From Paracoccaceae bacterium (GTDB taxonomy: Bacteria; Pseudomonadota; Alphaproteobacteria; Rhodobacterales; Rhodobacteraceae), in the NCBI GenBank assembly GCA_027013095.1, contig JALUYI010000055.1, forward strand, positions 71,475 to 130,213: 58,739 bases of DNA, written 5' to 3'. Both the position numbers and the translations under genes were made by a program. The notes under the pieces are model-generated. The model made no database searches. It was given only the letters and a program-made list of their open reading frames with translations, and had not been told where the DNA came from. Shown here one piece after another: positions 44,398 through 52,895 of the stretch (within the stretch, counting starts at the first letter, position 1; each line of letters opens with the position of its first letter).

Positions 44398-45777
44398 CTA
44401 TGCCTCCAGCATCCGGCGCAGCAGCTCGACATCTTCGGCAATCTGGTTGTCGACGGCCTTCAACTCTTCGATCTTGCGGACGGCATGAATGACCGTCGTG
44501 TGGTCGCGCCCCCCGAACCGGCGCCCGATCTCGGGCAGGGATTTTGAGGTCAGCATCTTTGACAGGAACATCGCCACCTGACGCGGCCGGGCCACGGCGC
44601 GGGCACGACGCGGGCTGAGCATGTCCGACAGGCGCAAGTTGTAATGATCCGCAACCTTGCGAATGATCTCGTCAATCGTGACCTTTCGATCCGAGGCCCG
44701 CAGGATGTCCGCCAGACATTCCTGTGCAACATCCAGCGTCACCTCGCGGCCAACCAGAGAGGCGAACGCAAAAAGCCGTGTCAGCGCGCCCTCCAGAACC
44801 CGCACATTGGTCGAGATGCGGTGCGCCAGAAATTCCAGCACCCCGTCCGCCAGCCGCACATCCGGGTAATGACCGGCCTGAACCTCGGCCTTGGACTGCA
44901 GGATGCCCAGACGCAGTTCATAATCCGTGGGGTGCAGGTCCACCACCAGACCGCATTGCAGGCGGGACTTGATTCGCTCTTCAAGACCGCTGATTTCACC
45001 CGGGGCGCGATCGGCGGAAATGACGATCTGCTTGTGCTGATCGACCAGCGCGTTGAAGGTATGAAAAAACTCGTCCTGCGTGCTTTCCTTGCCAGCGATG
45101 AACTGCACATCATCCACCATCAACACATCGACCGAACGGAACATGGCCTTGAACCCCAGCATGTCCTTGAACCTCAGAGATTGCACGAATCGATACATAA
45201 ATTGCTCGGCCGACAGATACAGGACCCGCGCCTGCGGCGTCCGTTTCTGGATCTCCCAAGCAATCGCGTGCATGAGGTGGGTTTTGCCAAGGCCTACCCC
45301 CCCGTAGAGGAACAACGGGTTGAAGGTTACTGGTCCACCCTCAGCGACCCGGCGCGCGGCAGCGTGGGCCAATTCGTTGGGTTTGCCGACCACAAAGCGG
45401 TCGAAGGTAAAGCGCTTGTCCAGCGGCGAGCCGGGCAATTCGGCGGCGGCATCGCGCGGTTGCGAGCTGCGGGACGTTTCCGGGCGGGGCTGAGGGGCGC
45501 TGGTAGACGGGCTTGGCCTCTCGGCTGGGGAGGTCGGTTTCACCACCTGAAAATCCAGCCGCTCAATGCGGCTACCGCCATCCACAAGGCCTTGCAGAAT
45601 CCGGTCGCCATAGTTGCGCAAGACCCAATCCCCGAAAAAATTGGTCGGGACCGAAAACCGCGCGACTCCCCCGGCCTCATCGATCAGTTCCAGCGGTTTG
45701 ATCCAGTTGTTGAATGCATCCTTTCCAATCGTTGTCGCAAGTTCACTTCGCACACGCCCCCAGGTGTCAATAGTCAT
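44398..45777 (-). CDS. dnaA: Chromosomal replication initiator DnaA
   Basis: 459 residues. Domain I is at 1-80, followed by a Pro/Ser-rich domain II (about 82-112) of moderate length. The AAA+ domain has Walker A LYGGVGLGKTHLM (about 156-168) and Walker B VLMVDDVQFIAGKE. The C-terminal DNA-binding domain has the DnaA signature GRDHTTVIHAVRKIEEL (about 425-441). It binds DnaA boxes at oriC and melts the origin. No cluster of TTATCCACA boxes was seen in either flanking gap. It is preceded by the rhodanese gene 32 bp upstream. Confidence 0.98.
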   Translation of the reverse strand: MTIDTWGRVRSELATTIGKDAFNNWIKPLELIDEAGGVARFSVPTNFFGDWVLRNYGDRILQGLVDGGSRIERLDFQVVKPTSPAERPSPSTSAPQPRPETSRSSQPRDAAAELPGSPLDKRFTFDRFVVGKPNELAHAAARRVAEGGPVTFNPLFLYGGVGLGKTHLMHAIAWEIQKRTPQARVLYLSAEQFMYRFVQSLRFKDMLGFKAMFRSVDVLMVDDVQFIAGKESTQDEFFHTFNALVDQHKQIVISADRAPGEISGLEERIKSRLQCGLVVDLHPTDYELRLGILQSKAEVQAGHYPDVRLADGVLEFLAHRISTNVRVLEGALTRLFAFASLVGREVTLDVAQECLADILRASDRKVTIDEIIRKVADHYNLRLSDMLSPRRARAVARPRQVAMFLSKMLTSKSLPEIGRRFGGRDHTTVIHAVRKIEELKAVDNQIAEDVELLRRMLEA

Positions 45778-45809
45778 CTATTTTCCGTTCTCGTTCTTGT
45801 TTTTATCAT

Positions 45810-46262
45810 TCACGACTGTCGCCAAGGCAGCCCGCGTTGTTTCCATCCGTTCAGGTTGCCCCGATGCCTGTCCTCATCAAGATCCCCCTCGAAACCCTCT
45901 GCCACATTGATACAAAGAGTGTTGCGCCCGATTTCCCTTAACACATCACTAACGTAAACTGCCGCATCCAGTGAGCGCACGCCGGAGCGGCAGATAAAGA
46001 AAATCTTGTCGGGGAACCGATCCCCGAAGCATGAAAACAATTCGCCTGTAAACGTGGGGTTCACGGACATTTCGGGAAAGGCCAGCCACTCGACGCGGAT
46101 CACCTTCTTATCGAAATTGTCGAGTTCCGGAAAGCCAACAAAGGACCACTCGGCCCTGGTGCGCACATCGACCAGAACCGTGTTCGGTTCCGATTTCAGG
46201 CTTTCCCAGGCTTCGTGCGGCAGCACTTCACTGACAACGGAGTCGCCATCCGTGACCATCAT
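45810..46262 (-). CDS. Rhodanese-like domain protein
   Basis: 150 residues from ATG 46262 (GTG 46286 would add 8). A single rhodanese domain is present, with VLVDVRTRAEWSFVGFPEL and the active-site loop FICRSGVRSLDAA, where Cys is the sulfur acceptor (about residue 95). The six-residue loop CRSGVR fits sulfurtransferases. The C-terminal NVAEGFEGDLDEDRHRGNLNGWKQRGLPW is typical of alphaproteobacterial members. It is upstream of dnaA with 32 bp between, so the two could be co-transcribed. Confidence 0.92.
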   Translation of the reverse strand: MMVTDGDSVVSEVLPHEAWESLKSEPNTVLVDVRTRAEWSFVGFPELDNFDKKVIRVEWLAFPEMSVNPTFTGELFSCFGDRFPDKIFFICRSGVRSLDAAVYVSDVLREIGRNTLCINVAEGFEGDLDEDRHRGNLNGWKQRGLPWRQS

Positions 46263-46480
46263 GTCCCCCCAGACGTCTTGAATCACCTCGCGACGCTAAC
46301 AGGAGGCCGTGTCGTATTTCAACGACTCTTCACACTTGACTCAGACTTTCGTGATAGGCGACCTGCGGCGACTCGCCCGACCCCCTAAATATATGGTCTG
46401 GAGGGGTCAAACCCCATAGGGCCGGATCGGGCCTATTAACCGTTCATTCAACTTGCGGCTGTTACTGCTCGCCCAAACGG

Positions 46481-46509
46481 AAAAAGACGCGGCCCTCGCA
46501 GGTCGCGTC
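46481..46509 (-). terminator. Rho-independent terminator of rpsT
   Basis: On the minus strand GACGCG pairs with CGCGTC, extended by two further pairs past one mismatch, and is followed by TTTTT. It begins 29 bp after the rpsT stop. Confidence 0.9.
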
Positions 46510-46538
46510 CCCAATACTCCAACCGACCAGAACTGCGG

Positions 46539-46805
46539 TCAGGCGCCCAAGGCCTTGATACGGGCCGACAAGCGCGAAATCTTGCGGCTCGCAGTGTTCT
46601 TGTGAAAGATGCCTTTGCTGACACCGCGCATGATTTCCGGCTGTGCTGCCTTCAGTGCTGTTGCCGCGTCGGCCTGATTGCCCCCGGCAATGGCCTCTTC
46701 AACCTTGCGGATGAAGGTGCGGATACGGGTCCGGCGGTTCTTGTTCACAAGCGTCCGGCGTTCGGTCTGACGGGCACGTTTCTTGGATTGTGGCGAGTTG
46801 GCCAT
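46539..46805 (-). CDS. rpsT: 30S ribosomal protein S20
   Basis: 88 residues, [39 protein letters not shown], with the very basic helical make-up and the C-terminal [22 protein letters not shown] of bS20. It binds 16S rRNA in the body of the small subunit. It is monocistronic with a strong terminator. Its location just upstream of dnaA is conserved in Rhodobacterales. Confidence 0.98.
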   Translation of the reverse strand: MANSPQSKKRARQTERRTLVNKNRRTRIRTFIRKVEEAIAGGNQADAATALKAAQPEIMRGVSKGIFHKNTASRKISRLSARIKALGA

Positions 46806-46901
46806 GTATAAATTCCGGTCGTTTCGGGTTTCGAAAGATGAACCGCGCTAATAGACCCCAGTCCCGCGCGAGTCAACGGGTCACGCCTGCTTTTTTTCGG
46901 A

Positions 46902-47678
46902 CTATTTTCCCCGAAACTGCGGTTCACGTTTTTCCAGGAATGCGGCCATGCCCTCGGATTGATCCTCGGTGGCAAAGAGTGCGTGAAACAGGCGCCGCTC
47001 GAACAGAACCCCTTCTCTCAAGGTGGTTTCGTAAGACCGGTTGACTGATTCCTTGATCGCCATCGTCGTCAGCATGGATTTTTCCGCAATCTTGGCGGCG
47101 GTCGCCATGGCATCATCCAGCAGCTTCTTGGCGGGCACCACCCGGCTGACAAGGCCGGCGCGCTCGGCCTCTTCGGCGTCCATCATCCGCCCGGTCAGGT
47201 GCATTTCCATCGCCTTGGACTTGCCAACGAACCGTGTCAGGCGCTGGGTGCCCCCGATCCCGGCCATGACGCCCAAATTGACCTCTGGCTGGCCGAATTT
47301 GGCCGTATCTGCCGCGATGATAAAGTCACACATCATCGCCAACTCACACCCGCCGCCCAGCGCATACCCTGCCACCGCCGCGATGATCGGCTTGCGACAG
47401 CGCAGCAGGGTTTCCGTCTCGGGGGTGAAAAAATCGCTGGAAAACATCTCAACAAAGGATTTTTCCGACATCTCCTTGATGTCCGCACCGGCGGCAAAGG
47501 CCTTGTCCGAACCGGTCAGAACGATCGCCCGGACACTGTCATTCTTTTCGGCGGCCTGCAGCGCGCAGGACAATTCCCCCAGCAGCTGGCTGTTCAGCGC
47601 GTTCAGCGCATCCGGGCGGTTCAGGCGGATCAGGGCGACGTGGTCGTCGACGTCAACGATCAGAGTTTCATAGGCCAT
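46902..47678 (-). CDS. Enoyl-CoA hydratase
   Basis: 258 residues, the usual length of crotonase-family hydratases. The oxyanion hole segments are [11 protein letters not shown] (about 60-70) and [17 protein letters not shown]; the two catalytic Glu residues are expected in GGCELAMM (about 115) and [20 protein letters not shown] (about 135). It hydrates trans-2-enoyl-CoA in fatty acid beta-oxidation in the cytoplasm. It lies between mutM and rpsT, all on the minus strand. Chain-length preference is unknown. Confidence 0.94.
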   Translation of the reverse strand: MAYETLIVDVDDHVALIRLNRPDALNALNSQLLGELSCALQAAEKNDSVRAIVLTGSDKAFAAGADIKEMSEKSFVEMFSSDFFTPETETLLRCRKPIIAAVAGYALGGGCELAMMCDFIIAADTAKFGQPEVNLGVMAGIGGTQRLTRFVGKSKAMEMHLTGRMMDAEEAERAGLVSRVVPAKKLLDDAMATAAKIAEKSMLTTMAIKESVNRSYETTLREGVLFERRLFHALFATEDQSEGMAAFLEKREPQFRGK

Positions 47679-47737
47679 GTTGTCCCTCGGCGTGGCTACG
47701 GGGACATTCGAATACCACCTTGGGCGCGCGTTTCAAG

Positions 47738-48580
47738 CTATCTTTGGCATTGTGAACAATAGAAGCTCGAGCGCCCAGACTGCACGATTCGCTGGATTGT
47801 TCCTTTGCAATCAGGGGTTCGGCAGGGTTGGCCAACGCGCCCATAGACGGCAAATTTATGCTGAAAATATCCCAGTTCGCCGTCAGTTTGGCGAAAATCC
47901 TTCAGCGAGGATCCCCCAGAATCGATGGCATCGTTCAAAACGTCCCGAATCGCGCGCACCAGACGAGACACCCGGACAAGCGACAGATTTCCAGCCTTGC
48001 GTCGGGGTGAAATCCCGGCCCGCCAAAGCGATTCGCACACATATATGTTGCCCAGACCTGCGACAATTTTCTGGTCGAGAAGGGCCGATTTGATCGGCAT
48101 CCTCCGCCCGGCCAATGCCCGAATCAGATGATCGGTGTTGAATTCGTTCCCCAGCGGCTCGGGGCCCAAAGGCGCCAGCAGAGGATGCTCTGCAACCCGG
48201 TTGCGCGCGCAAATGTCCATTGCCCCAAAGCGCCGGGCGTCATTGAACGTGATCCGCGCGCCCCCAGACATCTGCAACACGACGTGATCGTGTTTGCCGG
48301 GCTCCGCCAGCCCGCCCTGCTCCTGTTGTGGATGAACCAGCATGCGCCCGGACATGCCCAGATGCACAATAAGGGTCTCGCCTGTAGACAGATCACCGAG
48401 GATATATTTGGCCCTCCGCCGCAGGGTCAGTACTCTTGCCCCCTCCAGTCGGGCACCCATATTCTCGGGGAACGGCCAACGCAGATCTGGCCGCCGGATA
48501 TCGGCGCGCAGAATCACCTGCCCCTCCATCACCGGAACAAGACCGCGGCGGGTGGTCTCGACCTCGGGCAATTCGGGCAT
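47738..48580 (-). CDS. mutM: Formamidopyrimidine-DNA glycosylase (MutM/Fpg)
   Basis: 280 residues from ATG 48580. After Met removal the N-terminus is Pro-Glu-Leu-Pro-Glu, the catalytic P1 and E2 of Fpg. Lys near 58 (RRAKYIL) and the helix-two-turn-helix region with [18 protein letters not shown] are in place, and the C-terminal zinc finger is CRTPDCKG...FYCSQCQ. It excises 8-oxoguanine and cuts the AP site. It is divergent from ubiE; the mutM/ubiE/ubiB arrangement is typical of Rhodobacterales. Confidence 0.97.
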   Translation of the reverse strand: MPELPEVETTRRGLVPVMEGQVILRADIRRPDLRWPFPENMGARLEGARVLTLRRRAKYILGDLSTGETLIVHLGMSGRMLVHPQQEQGGLAEPGKHDHVVLQMSGGARITFNDARRFGAMDICARNRVAEHPLLAPLGPEPLGNEFNTDHLIRALAGRRMPIKSALLDQKIVAGLGNIYVCESLWRAGISPRRKAGNLSLVRVSRLVRAIRDVLNDAIDSGGSSLKDFRQTDGELGYFQHKFAVYGRVGQPCRTPDCKGTIQRIVQSGRSSFYCSQCQR

Positions 48581-48904
48581 CCCTGTTCCTTTCCGCTCTC
48601 GGATCCGCTGTTGGCGCAAGCGCCATCACTGAAATGGTGTCACAGCCCGGTAAGGGTGGCACCATTTCGCCGCGGTTGCAACGCAACCCAAAGGAAAACC
48701 GGCCCGGCCCGGCCCCGTCTCAGGGCCACCGCCTTGCCACGCGCCGCCCACCTACCTTTGCGTCCCGACGGGATCGGCCATTGACGGCGCCGGGCAAACC
48801 GCTGATAACTTGGCGGGTCGACGCCAGTGGCGCCCGACCGACCAGACCGAGACCTGACGAAACTTGCCCCAAGAAGAGACCATTCACATGATCGGCAAGA
48901 CGAG
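48581..48904. other. 324-bp intergenic region between divergent mutM and ubiE
   Basis: No convincing gene is present. It must hold the promoters of mutM and of ubiE-ubiB. A short hairpin (TGGCGC-AA-GCGCCA at 48612-48625) and the long hairpin at 48631-48668 are the only obvious structures. Confidence 0.5.
48631..48668. repeat. 13-bp-stem hairpin in the mutM-ubiE promoter region
   Basis: GAAATGGTG (48631-48639) pairs with CACCATTTC (48660-48668); a G-T pair and CAC/GTG (48641-48643 with 48656-48658) extend the stem inward. It lies between divergent starts, so it is not a terminator and may be an operator or part of a leader. Confidence 0.5.
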
Positions 48905-49657
48905 ATGACAGAACCGCAGGAAAAAACCACACATTTCGGCAACCAGACCGTGCCCGAACAAGCCAAGGCCGGCATGGTTCACGGCGTCTTTACCAATGTT
49001 GCCTCAAAATACGACGTGATGAATGACGCGATGAGTCTGGGGATTCACCGCATCTGGAAAGATGCAATGATGGACTGGCTGGCCCCGCGCAACGGCCAGC
49101 GCCTGCTGGATGTGGCCGGGGGAACCGGCGATATCTCGTTTCGTTTTCTCAAGCGCGCGCCAAACGCCCATGCAACCGTCTTTGACATGACCCAGTCCAT
49201 GTTGGACGAAGGCCAGTTGCGCCCCGAAGCCCGCACTCAGGCCGACCACCTTGACTGGATTTGCGGCGACGCGATGGCGCTGCCCTTTGGCAATAACAGC
49301 TTTGACGTCTACACGATCTCTTTTGGCATCCGCAACGTGACCCGCATAGAGGACGCCCTCAGCGAAGCCTTTCGCGTCCTCAGGCCGGGCGGGCGACTGA
49401 TGGTACTGGAATTCAGCCAGATCCCCAACCCGGGGCTGCAATGGCTCTATGACCGCTACTCGTTCAACATCATTCCACCCTTGGGAAAACTGATCGCCAA
49501 CGATCGGGATTCCTATCAATATCTCGTTGAAAGCATTCGAAAATTCCCGCCGCAAGAGGTGTTTGCCGAAATGATCCGCAAGGCCGGGTTTGCGCAGGTC
49601 AGCTATCGCAATCTGTCCATGGGGATCGCGGCCCTGCACTCCGGCTGGAAAATCTGA
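48905..49657 (+). CDS. ubiE: Ubiquinone/menaquinone biosynthesis methyltransferase UbiE
   Basis: 250 residues from ATG 48905. Motif I is [17 protein letters not shown] (about 65-81), preceded by the UbiE signature [61 protein letters not shown] holds the second signature. It C-methylates the benzoquinol ring with SAM in the cytoplasm. The frame is open to 48827 but [12 protein letters not shown] is the conserved start. The stop is 3 bp before the ubiB ATG. Confidence 0.97.
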   Translation: MTEPQEKTTHFGNQTVPEQAKAGMVHGVFTNVASKYDVMNDAMSLGIHRIWKDAMMDWLAPRNGQRLLDVAGGTGDISFRFLKRAPNAHATVFDMTQSMLDEGQLRPEARTQADHLDWICGDAMALPFGNNSFDVYTISFGIRNVTRIEDALSEAFRVLRPGGRLMVLEFSQIPNPGLQWLYDRYSFNIIPPLGKLIANDRDSYQYLVESIRKFPPQEVFAEMIRKAGFAQVSYRNLSMGIAALHSGWKI

Positions 49658-49660
49658 GCG

Positions 49661-51190
49661 ATGCGTGGACCACATAATATCTGGCGCCTGATCCGCACCG
49701 GCGCCACATTCGAGCGCACCGGCGCCATGAAGCAGGCCCTCGAAGCGCTGGATGCGCCGCCCCTTTTGCGGATTGCCGCGCGCGTTCTGGGCTGGCCATT
49801 CAAATGGCTGGGCCTGCGGGGAGACCCGACGCAACCACCGATCTTGCGGGCGCTGACCGCGCTTGGCCCGGCCTATATCAAGTTCGGCCAGATCCTCTCG
49901 ACCCGACCGGACGTCGTCGGGCAACAACTGGCGGATGATCTGCGCGTCCTGCAGGACAAGCTGCCCGCATTTTCCATGACCGAAGCCCAGGCAACGGTCG
50001 AAGCCGAGCTTGGCGCCAGCGTGGATGACCTGTTTTCCAGTTTCAGCGAACCCGTCGCCGCCGCTTCGATTGCGCAGGTCCATCGGGCCATCCTGCGCGA
50101 GACGGGACAGATCGTTGCAGTCAAGATCCTGCGTCCCAACATCGAGCGGAATTTTCGTCGCGACATCGATGCGTTCTACTTTGCCGCGGGCATGATTGAA
50201 TTCCTTTCGCCGGCCTCGCGCCGATTGCACCCCAACGCGGTCGTCGCGCATTTTGACAGCGTCGTGCAGGGTGAGCTGGATTTGCGAATGGAGGCATCGG
50301 CCGCCGCCGAGTTTTCGGCAAATACCCGTGATGATCAGGGGTTTTCGGTTCCCCGTGTGAAATGGGAACTTTCGGCCCGCCGCGTCATAACCCTTGAATG
50401 GGCCGAGGGAATCCCGCTCGGGGATGTTCCGGCCCTCCGCGCTGCCGGGATTGACCTTCAGGACATGGGCGCTCGGGTGATTCAGATGTTTCTCAGCCAC
50501 GCCTTGCGGGACGGTTATTTTCACGCCGACATGCATCAGGGGAACCTCAAGGTCGCGTCCAACGGCGATCTGGTGGCCCTTGATTTCGGCATCATGGGAC
50601 GGATCGACGAATACACCCGGCGCGTCTATGCGGAAATTCTGATGGGCTTTATCCAAAAGGATTACCGCAGGGTTGCCGAGGTCCATTTCGAGGCCGGATA
50701 TGTCCCCGCCGACAAGGATGTCAACGCCTTCGCACAGGCCCTGCGCAGCGTTGGCGAGCCCATTTTCGGGGCTGATGCCTCCAAGATCTCCATGGCCCGG
50801 CTGCTGTCTCACCTCTTTGACGTGACCGAAAAATTCGGGATGGAGACCCGGGTTGAACTTATTTTGCTGCAACGCACCATGGTGGTCGTTGAAGGGGTTG
50901 CCCGCTCTCTCGATCCCGCGCTCAACATGTGGGAGGTCGCCAAACCCGTTGTCGAGAAATATATCCGCAGCAACATTGGGCCACGCGTGATGATCCGTGA
51001 CCTCAGGGCAACATTGCAGGTGCTGGCGCGCTTTGGCCCAAAACTGCCTCACCTGACCGAAATCGCAGTTGCCCGGCTCTCTGCCCCAGAGCCGACCCTA
51101 AACAAAGGGGCCCCCATCGGCCCTCTCGGCTATGTTGTGACAGGGGCCATCCTAGCCGGTCTTTTCATAATTGGCATCGGCCTGCTCTAA
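49661..51190 (+). CDS. ubiB: UbiB, ABC1/ADCK-type ubiquinone biosynthesis kinase-like ATPase
   Basis: 509 residues. The KxGQ motif is KFGQILSTR (about 68-76), with the Ala-rich loop EPVAAASIAQVHRA and a Lys in VAVKILRPN-like context. FHADMHQGNLKV and LDFGIMGRI provide the catalytic HxD and DFG-like elements. Two C-terminal transmembrane helices lie at about 478-508. It is thought to extract quinone precursors from the membrane using ATP. It forms an operon with ubiE and its last 39 bp overlap the convergent phosphotransferase gene. Confidence 0.96.
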   Translation: MRGPHNIWRLIRTGATFERTGAMKQALEALDAPPLLRIAARVLGWPFKWLGLRGDPTQPPILRALTALGPAYIKFGQILSTRPDVVGQQLADDLRVLQDKLPAFSMTEAQATVEAELGASVDDLFSSFSEPVAAASIAQVHRAILRETGQIVAVKILRPNIERNFRRDIDAFYFAAGMIEFLSPASRRLHPNAVVAHFDSVVQGELDLRMEASAAAEFSANTRDDQGFSVPRVKWELSARRVITLEWAEGIPLGDVPALRAAGIDLQDMGARVIQMFLSHALRDGYFHADMHQGNLKVASNGDLVALDFGIMGRIDEYTRRVYAEILMGFIQKDYRRVAEVHFEAGYVPADKDVNAFAQALRSVGEPIFGADASKISMARLLSHLFDVTEKFGMETRVELILLQRTMVVVEGVARSLDPALNMWEVAKPVVEKYIRSNIGPRVMIRDLRATLQVLARFGPKLPHLTEIAVARLSAPEPTLNKGAPIGPLGYVVTGAILAGLFIIGIGLL

Positions 51191-52033
51191 TTCTGCAAGC
51201 TCCCGATCTCGCGCAGCGGCATAATCCCGGGCCCCGGTCTCCAGTTTCCATTGACAATAGGCAGCCATCCTGAGGTGAAACAACGGAGCCAGCTTCCGGT
51301 AACGTCGAACGACTTCCGGCCTTGGATACGCCGTTAAGAAGGCAGTCTTTTCACTCTCCGACAGCACTCGCCCGCGGTAAAGATATTGCATGGCCGGAGA
51401 AAGAAAACTGGCCAGATCCTCGCAAGGATCACCAAATGCCGGGCATTGCCAGTCAATCAGGCGCAACCCGTGTACCGTGGCAATCAGGTTGCCCGGCACA
51501 ACATCCGTATGCACAAGGCAGGCATTGTTGATTGGCGCAGCCCTCATGCCCGGTGTTTTGCCAAACAGATCAAGCAAAAAAGCATTCTGACACAGCGCCA
51601 AGATCCGTTCCGTCTGCCTGATCAAGCTGTCGCTTCCAGACCCAATTCGGCGCAATCCGATACGCAAGTTTTGATCGTGAACATATCCCAAAAGGCGCGC
51701 GACCTCGGCGGCACCCGAACTCCAGTTGCGGCCATCAAGATATTGGTAAACCAAGACATCCCCGTATTCCGTTCTGATCAGAGCAATTGGCTCTGGCGAA
51801 ATATTCCGGGCTGAAAAGCTTCGCAGGATTTCATACTCGACCCCGGGAAAATTGGGGTAGAGAGGATTGGGCGTCATATCCGAAAACAGCTTACAGATCA
51901 GTGATCCATTTTCATTCTGCACCCGCCAAGTGTGATTTGACCGCCCTCCTGCGAGCGGATTCCATTCGGCCTCGGAGTTTGAAAGCCCGGCGCGAATCAG
52001 GACGTCCCTCAATCTCTGCACGATAAGCGTCAT
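51152..52033 (-). CDS. Choline/ethanolamine kinase-like (APH superfamily) phosphotransferase
   Basis: 293 residues. GGRSNHTWRV (about 29-38) is the nucleotide loop, and the catalytic Brenner motif is HTDVVPGNL (about 175-183; HxD plus Asn), followed by LIDWQCPAFGDPCEDLASFL, the DFG-equivalent metal-binding element. VLVYQYLDGRNW matches choline kinases/LicA. The substrate may be choline, ethanolamine or a sugar alcohol. Its amino-acid and codon use look less biased than neighbours (more Asn/Ser), possibly acquired. It overlaps the ubiB 3' end by 39 bp on the opposite strand. Confidence 0.88.
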   Translation of the reverse strand: MTLIVQRLRDVLIRAGLSNSEAEWNPLAGGRSNHTWRVQNENGSLICKLFSDMTPNPLYPNFPGVEYEILRSFSARNISPEPIALIRTEYGDVLVYQYLDGRNWSSGAAEVARLLGYVHDQNLRIGLRRIGSGSDSLIRQTERILALCQNAFLLDLFGKTPGMRAAPINNACLVHTDVVPGNLIATVHGLRLIDWQCPAFGDPCEDLASFLSPAMQYLYRGRVLSESEKTAFLTAYPRPEVVRRYRKLAPLFHLRMAAYCQWKLETGARDYAAARDRELAELEQADANYEKTG

Positions 52034-52217
52034 GGGTTAACGGTTTTATGGGGGGGACTTGTGAGCGTGGCTCCACAATTCACACGCCAGCGCCCGAAGG
52101 CAGAGCAAATTCGCCGTGTCCAACGGGAGAATCCGCACACCGCCAATCCCGATTGGCCAAATCCGTCAAACCCTCGTGCCACTGTTTTGCGCCCTCCAAC
52201 GGCCCCAAAGCTGCCCG

Positions 52218-52880
52218 TCATTTTTTCACCGCATCGATTTTACTCGCCTGAACCACCGTCCCATCCGCCAGGACCAGTTCAATATCGCCGCCATTCAGTC
52301 GGGCCTCGGTCACCCGGCCGTAAATCGATGGAGACTTGTCCGCAATCATTTTCCCACCCTTAAAGCTCTCCACCAAAAAACTGTATTTTCCGCGTGGGAG
52401 CCGCGCGCCGCCGGCCCGAAGCCCTTGCCATGTTATCACGCCGCCACCGGTATCCACATTCTGCCTCTGAACCTCGGCACCGGTCTGATCTCTGACGACC
52501 AGCATGGCCTGTTCGGCCCCGCTTGCCGGTTTGATCTGTATTTTGATCGGCGATCCCGAAAAATAAACGTCCCGGGGAGAGCGCACATTCAAGCCGACCC
52601 ACGAGGCCAGTTGTTGAACGCTACCTCCGCCAAGCATGGTTTTGATTTGCTTGAGGTTGTCATTGGTGCGGACCTGCTGCTCAACAGCCGAAAAACTGGC
52701 GAGCTGGGCGACAAACTGGGTTGATTCGAGCGGTTTAAGCGGGTCCTGATTTTTCAGCTGAGTCGTCAATAACGTCAGGAACGTATCGAAATTAACCGCG
52801 GCCCGCGCCCGGTCGGTCTGACCTTGTTTCGACTTGTTCGCTGGTAACGGGCTTGTCACAACTGTAGGGGTGACATTCAT
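52218..52880 (-). CDS. flgD: Flagellar hook capping protein FlgD
   Basis: 220 residues. The conserved N-terminal assembly motif is FDTFLTLLTTQLKNQDPLKPLESTQFVAQLASFSAVEQQ (about 31-69), broken here by regular FlgD spacing, followed by the FLG-Ig like part and the FlgD tudor-like domain (ARLPRGKYSFLVESFKGG). It caps the growing hook and is lost when the hook is finished. It is 15 bp downstream of fliK in the same operon. The hook gene flgE is not in the window. Confidence 0.95.
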   Translation of the reverse strand: MNVTPTVVTSPLPANKSKQGQTDRARAAVNFDTFLTLLTTQLKNQDPLKPLESTQFVAQLASFSAVEQQVRTNDNLKQIKTMLGGGSVQQLASWVGLNVRSPRDVYFSGSPIKIQIKPASGAEQAMLVVRDQTGAEVQRQNVDTGGGVITWQGLRAGGARLPRGKYSFLVESFKGGKMIADKSPSIYGRVTEARLNGGDIELVLADGTVVQASKIDAVKK

Positions 52881-52895
52881 TGTCCTGTTCCTTTC

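Noticed and set aside
46376-46440. GC-rich imperfect repeats (GGGGTCAAACCCC and ATAGGGCC/GGGCCTAT) upstream of the rhodanese gene
   Set aside because: Stems are only 4 bp or contain mismatches, and no riboswitch or RNA family pattern is recognisable.
44144-46538. Replication origin near dnaA
   Set aside because: The gaps at 44144-44397 and 46263-46538 contain no cluster of TTATCCACA-type boxes. Isolated matches at about 13041 (TGTGGATAA) and 29794 (TTATCCACC) lie in or between unrelated genes.
49004-51052. 682-codon minus-strand frame opposite ubiE-ubiB
   Set aside because: It covers two well-supported genes in antisense and shows no domain; long open antisense frames are common at this GC content.
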